Part shown: in pieces, positions 8,622 through 18,142 of the stretch | Position numbering within the stretch: position 1 is the stretch's first letter | Layout of the letters: every line of letters begins with the position of its first letter | DNA from: Alistipes sp. | Lineage (GTDB): Bacteria; Bacteroidota; Bacteroidia; Bacteroidales; Rikenellaceae | Reading direction: 5' to 3' | NCBI GenBank assembly: GCA_017504265.1 | Contig: JAFVRN010000002.1 | Coordinates: forward strand, 1-42,678 | DNA length: 42,678 nt | The notes under the pieces: model-generated | What the model was told of the DNA's origin: nothing | The model's input: only the letters and a program-made list of their open reading frames with translations | Database searches by the model: none | Translations under genes and position numbers: made by a program

Positions 8622-10136
8622 TTATTCTATCTTCTTAAATACTCGAACATAGTCTATCTCGTAGGTTGCCGGCAGACAGCTCTCGTCGATGCCCATAGCA
8701 CCGCCCCAGTTACCTCCCCACGCCAAGTTGAGTTTGAGGTAGAAGGGGGCATCAAAGGGCCACGTATTCCTATCACCCTTACCATCGTTACGGAATGTGA
8801 AGTGCAGTTCGCCATCGAAGTAGAACTTCATATACGCGGGAGTCCACTCCACGGCATAGGTATGAAACTCCGATGTGGCGGTGGCTATATGTATCTCGTT
8901 GGTCTTCTGCGTGCCGATAGAGTGGTAGTAGGCCTTGCAGTGTATCGACGAAGATACATAGTTTTCGTGGTAGCCTACATGCTCCATGATATCTATCTCG
9001 CCATCGTCGGGCCAAGCACGGAAGTTCTTGGGAAGCATCCAAAATGCCGGCCACGTACCCTTACCCTTAGGCAGCTTCAAACGGCCTTCGAAGTAGCCAT
9101 ACGTCCACGACTCGACACTATTCATACGCACCGAGCGCACCTTACCGTCAATCTTCTGTGCCGTGATTTTGAGTGTTCCATCCGACACCTCGGCGATACG
9201 TTGGCCATTATACATTCCGCCCGACACATAGTCTTGAAGCTCGTTGTTACCCCAGCCGTTATCGCCCGTCTCGAACCACCACAGCTGCGACGAGGGTGCT
9301 GATACCTCTTGTGTATCGAACTCATCGTGCCACACAAGCTCGTAGCCCTCGGGGGCAGCTATCTGAGGCTCTACATACTCCGCAGCGGCAGGCTTGCTAT
9401 AGCCCTCGCCGGCCGAGAAGCCAAACCACACGTAGATGCTGTGCAACGCATCGTTATCCGTACAATCGAACCTGACAAGGCGACGTAGGCGCGATATGTC
9501 TATATCGCTGAGCCTATTACCCGAGCAGTCGAGATACTCCAATGCCGTGAGCTGCGATAAATCGAGTGTCGTGAGCTCATTGTCCGAGCAATCGAGATAT
9601 GTCAGCTCGGAAAAATATGTAGAGAGCTCCTCCATGGACTTAATGCCCCTACCCGAGCACTCCATCTTGCGAATATCCGAGGCCTCCTTCGTACTCAATA
9701 TGCCATCGCCATCAACATCGTAGCTCTCTACGAGTGCCGCCAAGAAGTTGGCATCGGCAATAGTCACAGCCTCCACCTTGTAGTTCTGTCGTATGGGAAG
9801 CTCCACACGGCCCGCAGCACTCTTAAAGTGTATCGCACCCTCACGAACATCGCCCGTGGTATTGGCCTCGATGGTAATATCGAGTGTCGATGTACCCGAC
9901 ACGCCACCACTGGGTGATAGCTTAATCCAGTCGTTCTGAGGGTATGCTCCCCACTCCACATCCGAAGTTATGGTAACGCTCTCGACACATCGCTCGTAGG
10001 CAACCGTAAGCGACTCCACACTAAGCGTAAACTTTGCCGCAGGCTGCACCTCATCCTCTGGCGTATCGTTGCAAGCAACGGCAACCAACGATATGCACAG
10101 TGCGACAGCACTCAACATATAGCGTAATATTCTCAT
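8622..10136 (-). CDS. GH16 endo-beta-glucanase (laminarinase-like) lipoprotein with BACON-like and leucine-rich segments
   Basis: Predicted surface endo-glucanase. The 504-residue protein has a lipobox (LVAVAC, Cys 22) and a BACON-like immunoglobulin-fold domain at about 33-120. Next comes a short segment with an EF-hand-like DVDGDGILSTKEA (140-152) and leucine-rich turns (LTYLDCSDNELTTLDLS) to about 230. The GH16 domain runs from about 262 to 504. The catalytic motif is GEIDIMEHVG with Glu 380 as nucleophile and Glu 385 as acid/base, the beta-bulge form found in laminarinases and lichenases. WPAFWMLP precedes it as expected. It lies between the binding lipoprotein and GH3 genes, probably in one transcript. 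Confidence 0.93.
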   Translation of the reverse strand: MRILRYMLSAVALCISLVAVACNDTPEDEVQPAAKFTLSVESLTVAYERCVESVTITSDVEWGAYPQNDWIKLSPSGGVSGTSTLDITIEANTTGDVREGAIHFKSAAGRVELPIRQNYKVEAVTIADANFLAALVESYDVDGDGILSTKEASDIRKMECSGRGIKSMEELSTYFSELTYLDCSDNELTTLDLSQLTALEYLDCSGNRLSDIDISRLRRLVRFDCTDNDALHSIYVWFGFSAGEGYSKPAAAEYVEPQIAAPEGYELVWHDEFDTQEVSAPSSQLWWFETGDNGWGNNELQDYVSGGMYNGQRIAEVSDGTLKITAQKIDGKVRSVRMNSVESWTYGYFEGRLKLPKGKGTWPAFWMLPKNFRAWPDDGEIDIMEHVGYHENYVSSSIHCKAYYHSIGTQKTNEIHIATATSEFHTYAVEWTPAYMKFYFDGELHFTFRNDGKGDRNTWPFDAPFYLKLNLAWGGNWGGAMGIDESCLPATYEIDYVRVFKKIE

Positions 10137-10221
10137 AACAGTAAGTTATACAACCCTGAAATAGATGTAAAAAATGGCAAGCAGAGCAGCCCTGCCCTGC
10201 TTGCCTATGACGTTCAAGCCA

Positions 10222-12792
10222 TTACTCCTCGCGGTGCTCCTGGAAGAGAATATCCTTGATGTTTACAACGGTATTCTCAGCACAGCCGCCGAAGTCGAAG
10301 AAGAGGTTAATCTTCTCCATATCGATACCTGCCATATTAGGCATCTTGTATACGAAATCCTCGTATGCAGTGAGAGGATGACGATCGGCAAAGTAGAATA
10401 CATTGTCATCGCCCTCCAATACCAACTTAATGGTAACACCCGGATGATCCAACGTAGAGTTCATCACAAGATAGAAGTCGTAGCGTTTGTCTGCCGTAGT
10501 GCTCATATTGGTCTTGAAGGCCACCTGTGCCTGCCACTGATCGGTGGTAGCCGCAGGAAGAGTGATAGTGTAGTTGTTACCATCAGCCTCGAAGCCAGGA
10601 TTGTCGATCTGTGCCCAGCCGGGAGCATAGTAGTATGTCATCTCCTCAACAGTAGCCGACAGCCACATATTACCCTCGTAGGTAGGATCGTAGATGGTAG
10701 TATCGCCAAACTTAGCCTTCTTAACCTCCAAGTCGAGGATACCGTCGTTGTCGGTAACAAAGAAGGTATAGTAGCCGGCCTCAGCACCATCGGTATAAAT
10801 GTTACCATTGTCGTTAGCATCACCACCCGAGCCATCACCTACACGGAACAGGCCGTTGCCGTTGAACGTGCCATACTTATCTGCTGTCCACTCTACGCCC
10901 CAGTCCGACTGACCGAAGATCTTAACAGAGCCACCCTCGCACTTCATAGCCAAGGTGATACGGTAAGTATTCTCGCCAACCTTTGCGAAAGGAAGTGGGG
11001 CCTCACCCGTATTCCAGCCTACGAGATTGTCGGTAGTAGGCTTACCGCCACCGTCACCGATAATCCAAAGAGCCTTGGCGTTATCGTATGTGGCACGTGC
11101 ACCTGCGAACAAAGGCACAGCCTTGAACCACTTGCCATCCCAGTGTATGCGGTAGTCGCCATCGACAGCCAAGAATTTGAGGGTATTGCCGTTTACAACC
11201 TCGAAGAAGTCGGGATCTACCCATACCTCCTCAAAATTAACGCCCTCAACGGCAATCTGTGCGCCCTGAGCCAAGGTTGCCTCAACCATACCCGCCGATA
11301 TATCCTTACCGTCGAAGGTAACCGATGGAGCCTTCACGTCACGCGCCTTGAAGATCATCTGCCAGTAGCAGCCCGGATTCTCGGCAACAACAACAAGCTT
11401 AGTATCGGTAAGCTCCTTTACGTGGAAGATAGGATTAGCCCAAACAACATCCGAAGGCACATATACCATAGGAGTATTTGCAGCCAAGGTGATAGTCGAG
11501 CCATCGAAGGTATAGGTACTCTCCGTAAGTGGCCACTCTATGTCAATATCTGGCTCGGCACCGGGGTTAGGACCGATAGCCGTAACACCCCAGTTGATGT
11601 ACATCAAACCATCGGCACCCGACGAGTAGATATACTTACCATCAGGAGTGAAGGTAATCTCATCGTCGTACATACCGAAGGCATCCTTATCGTGGGCAGG
11701 TGCTGACCACCAGCCGGCAGGATTATCAACAGACTCACCGCAACCCAAGTGACCCTGAGCATCGGCATCCATTACCCATACCTTGCCTGCGGCATCTGTA
11801 CCTGCGAGCAGCTCCTGTGGCGTAGCCTTATGTACGGCAGGAACAAACTGATACTTCCAAGCGATACCGCCGCCACCATTCTCCGTAGGAGCCTCGTTTA
11901 CGAGCGACAGGCACTTGCTAATCTTACCCACGTTGGTCTCCAAGAAACGATAACGAGGTGCGTCGAGAGCAGTCTGGTGAGGGATATACGATAGGTTGTG
12001 TCCCTGAGGCAATACCAAGTATATCTCCTCGATACCTGCCGAGTTCCAATTATTCTCGATGGTATAGGTCGTAGTGAACTCCTCGATAGGAGCCTGATAG
12101 TCCTGCTCATCGTTGTTGTAGCACTCGGCGTGGTAGCCGTTGGCTGCCATACCCCAGTTTACGTATACCGTGCCGGCCTCACCCGGATTGTATGTAAACT
12201 GACCCTCGGCAGTGAATGTGAGAAGGTCATCGTACAAGCCGAAGCCATCCTTACCATTAGGATCGCACGACCACCAGTCGGTACCATCGGTGGTAGCCTG
12301 ACCTGTCTCGGCATTGATAGAGCCGCAGCCGAAGTGGCCCTTAGTCTCGGCATCCCACTGCCAAGTATTTGCCAACACCTTGGTATAAGGCGATGCGTCG
12401 AATGGATCGCGGTAGGTATTTTCGAGCGTAAACTCGTAAACCTTTGAGCCTACCGAGACACCGTTATAGTTGTAGGCCTTAACCTCCACATTATATGTTC
12501 CGGCATCACGGAAACGAAGCGAGATACCATTACCCGTATAGGCATAGGTCTTATTGGCCTTGCCATCCACGTTCTGATCTCCGAAGATGAACATAGGCAC
12601 CATCTGCTTGTTGTTCATCGTGAAGGTGACATAGTTGCTCTGCTGATCAACTTCGATTGTCACATCAAAATTCTCGGCCGAAGGCAGCCCTCCCTGCGAC
12701 AACTCAGGGTAGTCGGTAGTACAACCGACAACCAGCATTGGCAGTGAGATAAGAGCCGCAGCCATATATCTAAACAACTTTTTCATAATCAT
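10222..12792 (-). CDS. SusE/SusF-like surface glycan-binding lipoprotein
   Basis: Third gene of the locus, in the position of a second surface glycan-binding protein. The 856-residue protein has a lipobox (LPMLVVGC, Cys 24) and an N-terminal PKD-like Ig domain (about 40-128). Two homologous modules follow, each with the pattern W-x-W/M-D-A, GH-x-GCG, WWS and D-x-FG-x-YDD (near 145-200 and 345-400). The C-terminal part resembles SusE/SusF starch-binding modules (VEWTADKYGTFNGNGLFRVG and GYYTFFVTDNDGILDLEV), and a final beta-sandwich ends the protein. No catalytic motif is visible. Binding of the locus substrate at the cell surface is inferred from position and fold. A long frame on the other strand (10174-11706) is a shadow. 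Confidence 0.85.
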   Translation of the reverse strand: MIMKKLFRYMAAALISLPMLVVGCTTDYPELSQGGLPSAENFDVTIEVDQQSNYVTFTMNNKQMVPMFIFGDQNVDGKANKTYAYTGNGISLRFRDAGTYNVEVKAYNYNGVSVGSKVYEFTLENTYRDPFDASPYTKVLANTWQWDAETKGHFGCGSINAETGQATTDGTDWWSCDPNGKDGFGLYDDLLTFTAEGQFTYNPGEAGTVYVNWGMAANGYHAECYNNDEQDYQAPIEEFTTTYTIENNWNSAGIEEIYLVLPQGHNLSYIPHQTALDAPRYRFLETNVGKISKCLSLVNEAPTENGGGGIAWKYQFVPAVHKATPQELLAGTDAAGKVWVMDADAQGHLGCGESVDNPAGWWSAPAHDKDAFGMYDDEITFTPDGKYIYSSGADGLMYINWGVTAIGPNPGAEPDIDIEWPLTESTYTFDGSTITLAANTPMVYVPSDVVWANPIFHVKELTDTKLVVVAENPGCYWQMIFKARDVKAPSVTFDGKDISAGMVEATLAQGAQIAVEGVNFEEVWVDPDFFEVVNGNTLKFLAVDGDYRIHWDGKWFKAVPLFAGARATYDNAKALWIIGDGGGKPTTDNLVGWNTGEAPLPFAKVGENTYRITLAMKCEGGSVKIFGQSDWGVEWTADKYGTFNGNGLFRVGDGSGGDANDNGNIYTDGAEAGYYTFFVTDNDGILDLEVKKAKFGDTTIYDPTYEGNMWLSATVEEMTYYYAPGWAQIDNPGFEADGNNYTITLPAATTDQWQAQVAFKTNMSTTADKRYDFYLVMNSTLDHPGVTIKLVLEGDDNVFYFADRHPLTAYEDFVYKMPNMAGIDMEKINLFFDFGGCAENTVVNIKDILFQEHREE

Positions 12793-12826
12793 TGCTTTTT
12801 AATGTTACACATTGCTTGTCGGTTGG

Positions 12827-14335
12827 TTAGTAACCTACGTTCTGCGTAAGGTTAGGATCCTTATCCACCTCAGACTGTGGCAATGGCCAGTAGCGTTTGC
12901 CTGCTGTCCAGTCTACATTACGCCACTCGTGGTTGGCCGAGGTAAGAACAGTTGCTGCCATACCCGTACGTACCAAATCCCAATAACGCTTACCCTCACC
13001 TATGAACTCCTTGTGTCGCTCCTCGATGATAGATGCCTGGTCTACGCCCGATGCCGTGCTGCCGGCACGCTGACGTACCTGATTGAGATAGAGTGAACCA
13101 TCCTTGCCTGTAAGCACTGCCAACTCAGCTGCGTTGAGCAATGTCTCGGCATAACGATATACACGCTGGTTGTTACCGTAGTTCATATCGCCATCGGCAA
13201 TCTGACCATGATTACCATTCTGACGTGCAATATACTTCTTTAGGAATAGACCTGTATACTGCCAACGCTCCTCACCAAGTTTAAGGTCGGGGAATTCGGC
13301 GTAGAAATTGAGGATAGAGCCCTCACGACGCTGGTCGCCCTCCTCGAAGATCTCCCAAGCACTCTCTGCAACAGGGCTGAAACCCCAACCTGCAACATAA
13401 CCCGAAGCCTCAGGAGCACCCGATACACCAATAAGCATTGGATATACAGAACCACCCGTAGCAAGAGGCGAGCCCCAAGAGCGAGCACCACCTTCAGAGA
13501 TGTAGTTTATCTCCCAGATAGACTCCGAACACCACTCACCGGTCTCCTCCCAGATGCCGGCATAGTCCGAAACAAGTGCATACTGACCCGAGTTGATAAT
13601 CTCCTCCATATAGCCGAGAGCCTTAGCGTAACGCTCCGTGTCGTTTTGAATCATAACCATCTCGGCGTAGAGCATATATGCCATAGCCTTGGTTACACGA
13701 CCCTCCTGACCTGCTGCGGCCTTCATAGGAAGAGTGTCGGCCTCGAATACAGACTCCAAGTTCTCAACGCACTTTGCATATACGGCATCAGCGGTGAGCT
13801 GCTCGGTGAAATATGGCGATTCAAGGTTCTTGTCGTAGTATGGGATATTACCCCACAACTTCCACAATACGTTGTAGTAGAAGGCCTTCAAAACAGTAGC
13901 TTCGGCCTTATACAAAGCCTTTGTCTCTTCTGACATACCCTCTACCGAGTCTACATACTCCAAGACAACGCACGAACGGTTGATACCCGAATAGGCAATA
14001 GTCCAAATAGTATTGCACTGCTCGGTAGGAGTGATTGTATAGAAGTGTGTCTTAACCAACGTTGGCTGGTCACCCTCGTTCGAGCCACCACAGTAGATGT
14101 CGTCAGCCATAATATCATAGACGAAGTTGAGCGAATCGTACTGATAGAAGTAGTCGAACCACTTCAATGGGTCGTAAGCTGCAACGAGCGACTGATACAT
14201 ACGCTCCTCGCTGATGAAGTATTCATCGAGAGGTTCTGATGAGTTATGCTTCACGGTAACGAAGTCCTTACCGCACGATGAAAGCAATACTACGAATGCG
14301 CTAAGCGCGAAAAATATCTTTTTCATAATCATCAT
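12827..14335 (-). CDS. susD: SusD/RagB-family nutrient-binding outer-membrane lipoprotein
   Basis: SusD-like partner that caps the SusC transporter and binds the glycan outside the cell. The 502-residue protein has a lipobox (FVVLLSSC, Cys 21), TPR-like helices in the N-terminal half, and the typical SusD C-terminal region with YRYAETLLNAAELAVLTG and LNQVRQRAG followed by EERHKEFIGEGKRYWDLVRT. It lies 12 bases downstream of susC and 34 before the next gene. Specificity cannot be deduced. Confidence 0.96.
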   Translation of the reverse strand: MMIMKKIFFALSAFVVLLSSCGKDFVTVKHNSSEPLDEYFISEERMYQSLVAAYDPLKWFDYFYQYDSLNFVYDIMADDIYCGGSNEGDQPTLVKTHFYTITPTEQCNTIWTIAYSGINRSCVVLEYVDSVEGMSEETKALYKAEATVLKAFYYNVLWKLWGNIPYYDKNLESPYFTEQLTADAVYAKCVENLESVFEADTLPMKAAAGQEGRVTKAMAYMLYAEMVMIQNDTERYAKALGYMEEIINSGQYALVSDYAGIWEETGEWCSESIWEINYISEGGARSWGSPLATGGSVYPMLIGVSGAPEASGYVAGWGFSPVAESAWEIFEEGDQRREGSILNFYAEFPDLKLGEERWQYTGLFLKKYIARQNGNHGQIADGDMNYGNNQRVYRYAETLLNAAELAVLTGKDGSLYLNQVRQRAGSTASGVDQASIIEERHKEFIGEGKRYWDLVRTGMAATVLTSANHEWRNVDWTAGKRYWPLPQSEVDKDPNLTQNVGY

Positions 14336-14347
14336 TCGGTTTTAAGG

Positions 14348-17300
14348 TTAGAAAGTAAGATTTAGACCCACCGAATAGGTACGTGACTGTGGATATACAC
14401 CACGGTCGATACCCGCCTCGGTACCGAAGCCGTTACCACCGATAACCTCAGGGTCACAACCTGTATAGTTGGTCAATGTGAAGAGGTTCTCTGCCATTAC
14501 GAATACACGAAGACGTGAGATACCAACCTTCGTAGTCCACTTCTGTGGCAAGGTGTAACCAAGCTGTACGTTACGTGCACGGAGGAATGAGCCATCCTCG
14601 ATCCACATATCCGATACACGGTAGTTCTCGTTTGGCGAGTCGAACATAAAGCGTGGATACTCGTTTGTAGAGCCCTCGCCCGTCCAACGATTGAGAATAG
14701 ACTTAGGAAGGTTGATGTAGTAGAGGTCGGTACGACGTGTTACGTTGAAAATCTCGCAACCTGCCTGACCCTGCAACAAGATATTGAAATCCAAACCCTT
14801 CCACTCGAAGCCGAGGTTCAAACCAAAGGTCCAATCCGGCATACCCTTACCAAGCATCGTACGGTCAGCGTCGTCGATTACGCCATTGCCGTCGAGATCC
14901 TTGAAGCGTATATCACCAGGAGCGGCCTTAGGCTGCAACAACTCGCCATTGGCATTGGTGTGAGCATTTACCTCATCCATATTCTGGAAGATACCATCGG
15001 TCTGATAGCCATAGAAATATGGGAATGGCAAGCCGATAGAGCCGCGTGTAAGCTGTCCGATCTTATGGTTAGAACCGTAGAGGTCGGTAGCGTCGTCACC
15101 AAGATAGGTAAGCTCGTTCTGATTGTAGGTAGCATTCAGCGAAACGTGATAGTTGAACGCACCGGCTGAATCGCGCCAGCCCAAGTCGAACTCTATACCA
15201 CGATTGACCATATCACCAAGATTACCCGTAGGAGCCGAGTCACCGGCATATCCCGGAACAGGCATTGCCAGAAGCATACCTGCTGTCTTCTTGTTGTACC
15301 AGTCGAAGGTGAAAGTGAGTCGGTTATTGAAGAAACCTGCATCCAAACCGATGTCGGTCTGACGTGACTCCTCCCAACGTGCGTTAGGATTGGCAAGACC
15401 CGATGGCTTAGAACCGAGGTTGATAACCTCCGAGCCGTTGGCACCCGAACCGAATACATAGTTGTTGCCCGAGTTCATATATACCGCATATACGAAGTTA
15501 CCGATAGCATCGTTACCATTGATACCCCAAGATGCTCTAAGCTTCAATGTCGAGAGCCACTCGGCGTTCTCCATAAATGCCTCGTTCTTGATGTTCCAAC
15601 CGAGTGATACTGATGGGAAGTTACCCCACTTGTTGTTATCACCAAAGCGGCTTGAACCGTCACGACGAACAGTAGCCTCGATCATATAACGCTCGTCGTA
15701 GTTGTACGATACACGTGCGAAGTATGATGCCAAACGGTATGGAATAGAGTTCCACGAACCCCAACCATTGCGGTCGCCATCAGACTGCTGTCCGAGGGTG
15801 TTGTTTACCGTAATCTTATATGGGTCGTATGGATACATCAGACCACGTGCCGAAGCACCTACATTCTGCGATGTAGACGAGATAACCGACTGACCCAGGA
15901 GGACAGCGATAGAGTGCTTACCGAAGGTCTTATCGTAAGAGAGCACGTTCTCAACCTGATACTGGAAACCACGATTCATCTCCTGTGATGCAGACTCGGC
16001 GTAATTAACCTTCTCGGTTACAGTCTCGTTACCATCCTTATCGTATGTGGTCTCCGAAGCTACGGTGTTGTAGTTGTATCTCTTAGACGACAAGAAGTAC
16101 TGTGTAGTATATCCGTGGTTGCCCCAGAATGCAAGGTCGATACCCACCGATGAACGGAATTTAAGACCATCGTAGAGCTGAAGCTCGCCGGCGAAGTTGG
16201 CGATAAACTTATCGGTGTTGTACTTAGTACCTGGCAACGACAAGAATGCCAATGGGTTAGACTGCTCATTGTAGATGTTACCATCAACTACGGTGTATGC
16301 GCGGCCATCCTTATCGCGTACGATGTGGTCGTAGCCGTTAGGATAGAGTGTTTTGTACTCCTCCTCCTCTTCCGGCGTTGCATATACGTCCAACAGAGGC
16401 GACATACCTATTGCAGAGCCAAGAGGTGAGCCATACTCCGAGTTGGCCTCGATACCTGTAGCTAATATACGCGCGTACGAAGCAGAGGTCTGAACAGTAA
16501 GCTTGTTCAACCAATCGCGCTTCTTAGAGCTGTCGAATACCGTAGCACCGATATTTGCACGTACGGTGATACGCTCGTAGTTAGAACGGTCGTAGTTACC
16601 GCCGATAGTACCCTCGCGTGTGAGGTATCCTGCCGATAGTGCGTAGTTCACATTATCCGAACCACCCGAGATGGTAAGGTCGTGCTTCATAACAGGGGCA
16701 TTGTCGTTGAATACGAGGTCTACCCAGTTGGTACCCTCACCAAACTCATAAGGATTCTCGTAGATAGGAGCCTGACCGGCATTGATATAACCCTCGTTCA
16801 TCATCGTAGCATACTCCGTAGCGTTCAACACGCTGGGCTTGCGCCAAGGATTCTGCCATCCGTAAGAGAAGTCGTAGTTCACGGTAGCCTGTCCCTTCTC
16901 ACCCTTCTTCGTAGTTACGAGGATAACACCATTTGCAGCACGAGCACCATATACAGCACCCGAAGCGGCATCCTTCAACACCTCGATACGCTCGATGTCG
17001 TTGGGGTTAAGATAGTCGATACCTCCCGAGATTGCCATACCATCGACAATGTACAAAGGCTCTGAGTTGTTGATAGAACCCACACCACGTACACGCACCT
17101 GTGCCGAAGCATCAGGAGCACCCGAAGGCGATGTAACGGTGACACCCGAAGTCATACCTTGCAGCACGCTTTCAAGACGTGTGCTCGACTGAGCTTTGAG
17201 GTCATCAGCCGTGATAGATGAGATAGCCGCAGTAACGACACTCTTCTTCTGAGTACCGTAACCCACAACTACTACCTCGTCGATATCCTGAGCATCCAGC

Positions 17301-17590
17301 TCAAGGACAACGTCGTAAACAGTCTTGCCACCGACAACGGCTATTGTCTGAGGCAAGTAACCAATGTAAGATACCACCAAGTTTTGGCCATCATCTGCAG
17401 CAATGACGAAGTTACCTCCGACATCCGTAGATGTGCCGACGGTTGTACCTTCGACTATGACAGCTGCGCCAATAATCGGTGAGCCTGCCGCGTCTTTCAC
17501 GGTACCCTTCACTTGTTGAGCAAATGCCGAAACACTGCCCACGCACAAGATAGCAAGTATCAAGGCGATTCTGTAAGTCAAGTTTTTCAT
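14348..17590 (-). CDS. susC: SusC/RagA-family TonB-linked outer-membrane transporter
   Basis: Imports oligosaccharides across the outer membrane using TonB energy. The 1080-residue protein has a signal peptide (ALILAILCVGSVSAFA), a CarboxypepD_reg-like domain (about 27-105) with VKGTVKDAAGSPIIGAAV, and the TonB box region EVVVVGYGTQKK. The plug with LYIVDGMAI and the DAASGAVYGARAANGVILVT motif follows, then the 22-strand barrel, ending in the outer-membrane signature YSVGLNLTF with a terminal Phe. First gene of the minus-strand locus. No HTCS, ECF sigma or anti-sigma gene is in the window, so its regulator lies elsewhere. Confidence 0.97.
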   Translation of the reverse strand: MKNLTYRIALILAILCVGSVSAFAQQVKGTVKDAAGSPIIGAAVIVEGTTVGTSTDVGGNFVIAADDGQNLVVSYIGYLPQTIAVVGGKTVYDVVLELDAQDIDEVVVVGYGTQKKSVVTAAISSITADDLKAQSSTRLESVLQGMTSGVTVTSPSGAPDASAQVRVRGVGSINNSEPLYIVDGMAISGGIDYLNPNDIERIEVLKDAASGAVYGARAANGVILVTTKKGEKGQATVNYDFSYGWQNPWRKPSVLNATEYATMMNEGYINAGQAPIYENPYEFGEGTNWVDLVFNDNAPVMKHDLTISGGSDNVNYALSAGYLTREGTIGGNYDRSNYERITVRANIGATVFDSSKKRDWLNKLTVQTSASYARILATGIEANSEYGSPLGSAIGMSPLLDVYATPEEEEEYKTLYPNGYDHIVRDKDGRAYTVVDGNIYNEQSNPLAFLSLPGTKYNTDKFIANFAGELQLYDGLKFRSSVGIDLAFWGNHGYTTQYFLSSKRYNYNTVASETTYDKDGNETVTEKVNYAESASQEMNRGFQYQVENVLSYDKTFGKHSIAVLLGQSVISSTSQNVGASARGLMYPYDPYKITVNNTLGQQSDGDRNGWGSWNSIPYRLASYFARVSYNYDERYMIEATVRRDGSSRFGDNNKWGNFPSVSLGWNIKNEAFMENAEWLSTLKLRASWGINGNDAIGNFVYAVYMNSGNNYVFGSGANGSEVINLGSKPSGLANPNARWEESRQTDIGLDAGFFNNRLTFTFDWYNKKTAGMLLAMPVPGYAGDSAPTGNLGDMVNRGIEFDLGWRDSAGAFNYHVSLNATYNQNELTYLGDDATDLYGSNHKIGQLTRGSIGLPFPYFYGYQTDGIFQNMDEVNAHTNANGELLQPKAAPGDIRFKDLDGNGVIDDADRTMLGKGMPDWTFGLNLGFEWKGLDFNILLQGQAGCEIFNVTRRTDLYYINLPKSILNRWTGEGSTNEYPRFMFDSPNENYRVSDMWIEDGSFLRARNVQLGYTLPQKWTTKVGISRLRVFVMAENLFTLTNYTGCDPEVIGGNGFGTEAGIDRGVYPQSRTYSVGLNLTF

Positions 17591-17799
17591 AGGCTTTTGT
17601 TGTTAGTTAATAGATTTAGTTATGTAGTTTGTTGTTTGTTGCAACTGCGATTAGAAATATGGCCAATATTCGGATGTTTCTTGGCATATCATACATCTTT
17701 TAGGCATTACTAAATTAAACAATATTTTCTCAATAACCAAAAATCTGCAAACCAAAAAAACTCACAAAAAACGCCAATATAGACACCTGTATTCATTAC

Positions 17800-18000
17800 T
17801 ATGCTGATTATCAGCGCAATGCGTTATTTTCGTCTTAAAATAAAGTGGTAAAATTATAGGCTGTTATTTTCGTAACAATATTGCGGGTTTATGCAGCGAG
17901 CTAATTCTTCAAAAAAAGTGGATTAGGTGGAGAACACTACATAATGTATTATGCTGATTATAAAGCGATTAGCGATTTTACATAGCGGCAAATAAAGTGG
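17800..18000. promoter_or_regulatory. Three degenerate direct repeats upstream of susC (candidate operator)
   Basis: The 466 bases between susC and the hairpin at 18056 hold no gene. TATGCTGATTAT occurs at 17800 and 17950, and a shorter variant TATGCAGCGAG at 17890. Each is followed by AAAGTGG (17842, 17915 and 17994), preceded by an A-rich run. The block lies about 210-410 bases before the susC start. No TAnnTTTG box was found between it and susC, so the promoter may depend on an activator. The role as regulator-binding sites is inference. Confidence 0.4.
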
Positions 18001-18055
18001 ATTGTATAGATGCCGTACAAATAATAAATTCGTCCGAACATCAGATAATTATGCA

Positions 18056-18110
18056 GAAATCCCCTTGTCTGTCAGCCACACGCTTGCGGGGAACAGACAA
18101 GGGGATTTTT
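18056..18110 (-). terminator. Hairpin downstream of the GH5 gene
   Basis: AAATCCCCTTGTCTGT pairs with ACAGACAAGGGGATTT, a near-perfect 16-bp stem, about 35 bases after the GH5 stop codon. The loop holds a smaller palindrome (CGCTTGCG). The T run is short on the minus strand and better on the plus strand, so it may act in both directions and insulate the GH5 gene from susC. Confidence 0.7.
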
Positions 18111-18142
18111 ATTCAAATGTGGATGATATATCACTATCCGCA

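Noticed and set aside
10174-11706. Long plus-strand frame of 510 codons
   Set aside because: Exactly antisense to the SusE/F-like lipoprotein gene, which has a lipobox and conserved modules; the plus frame has no recognisable domain.
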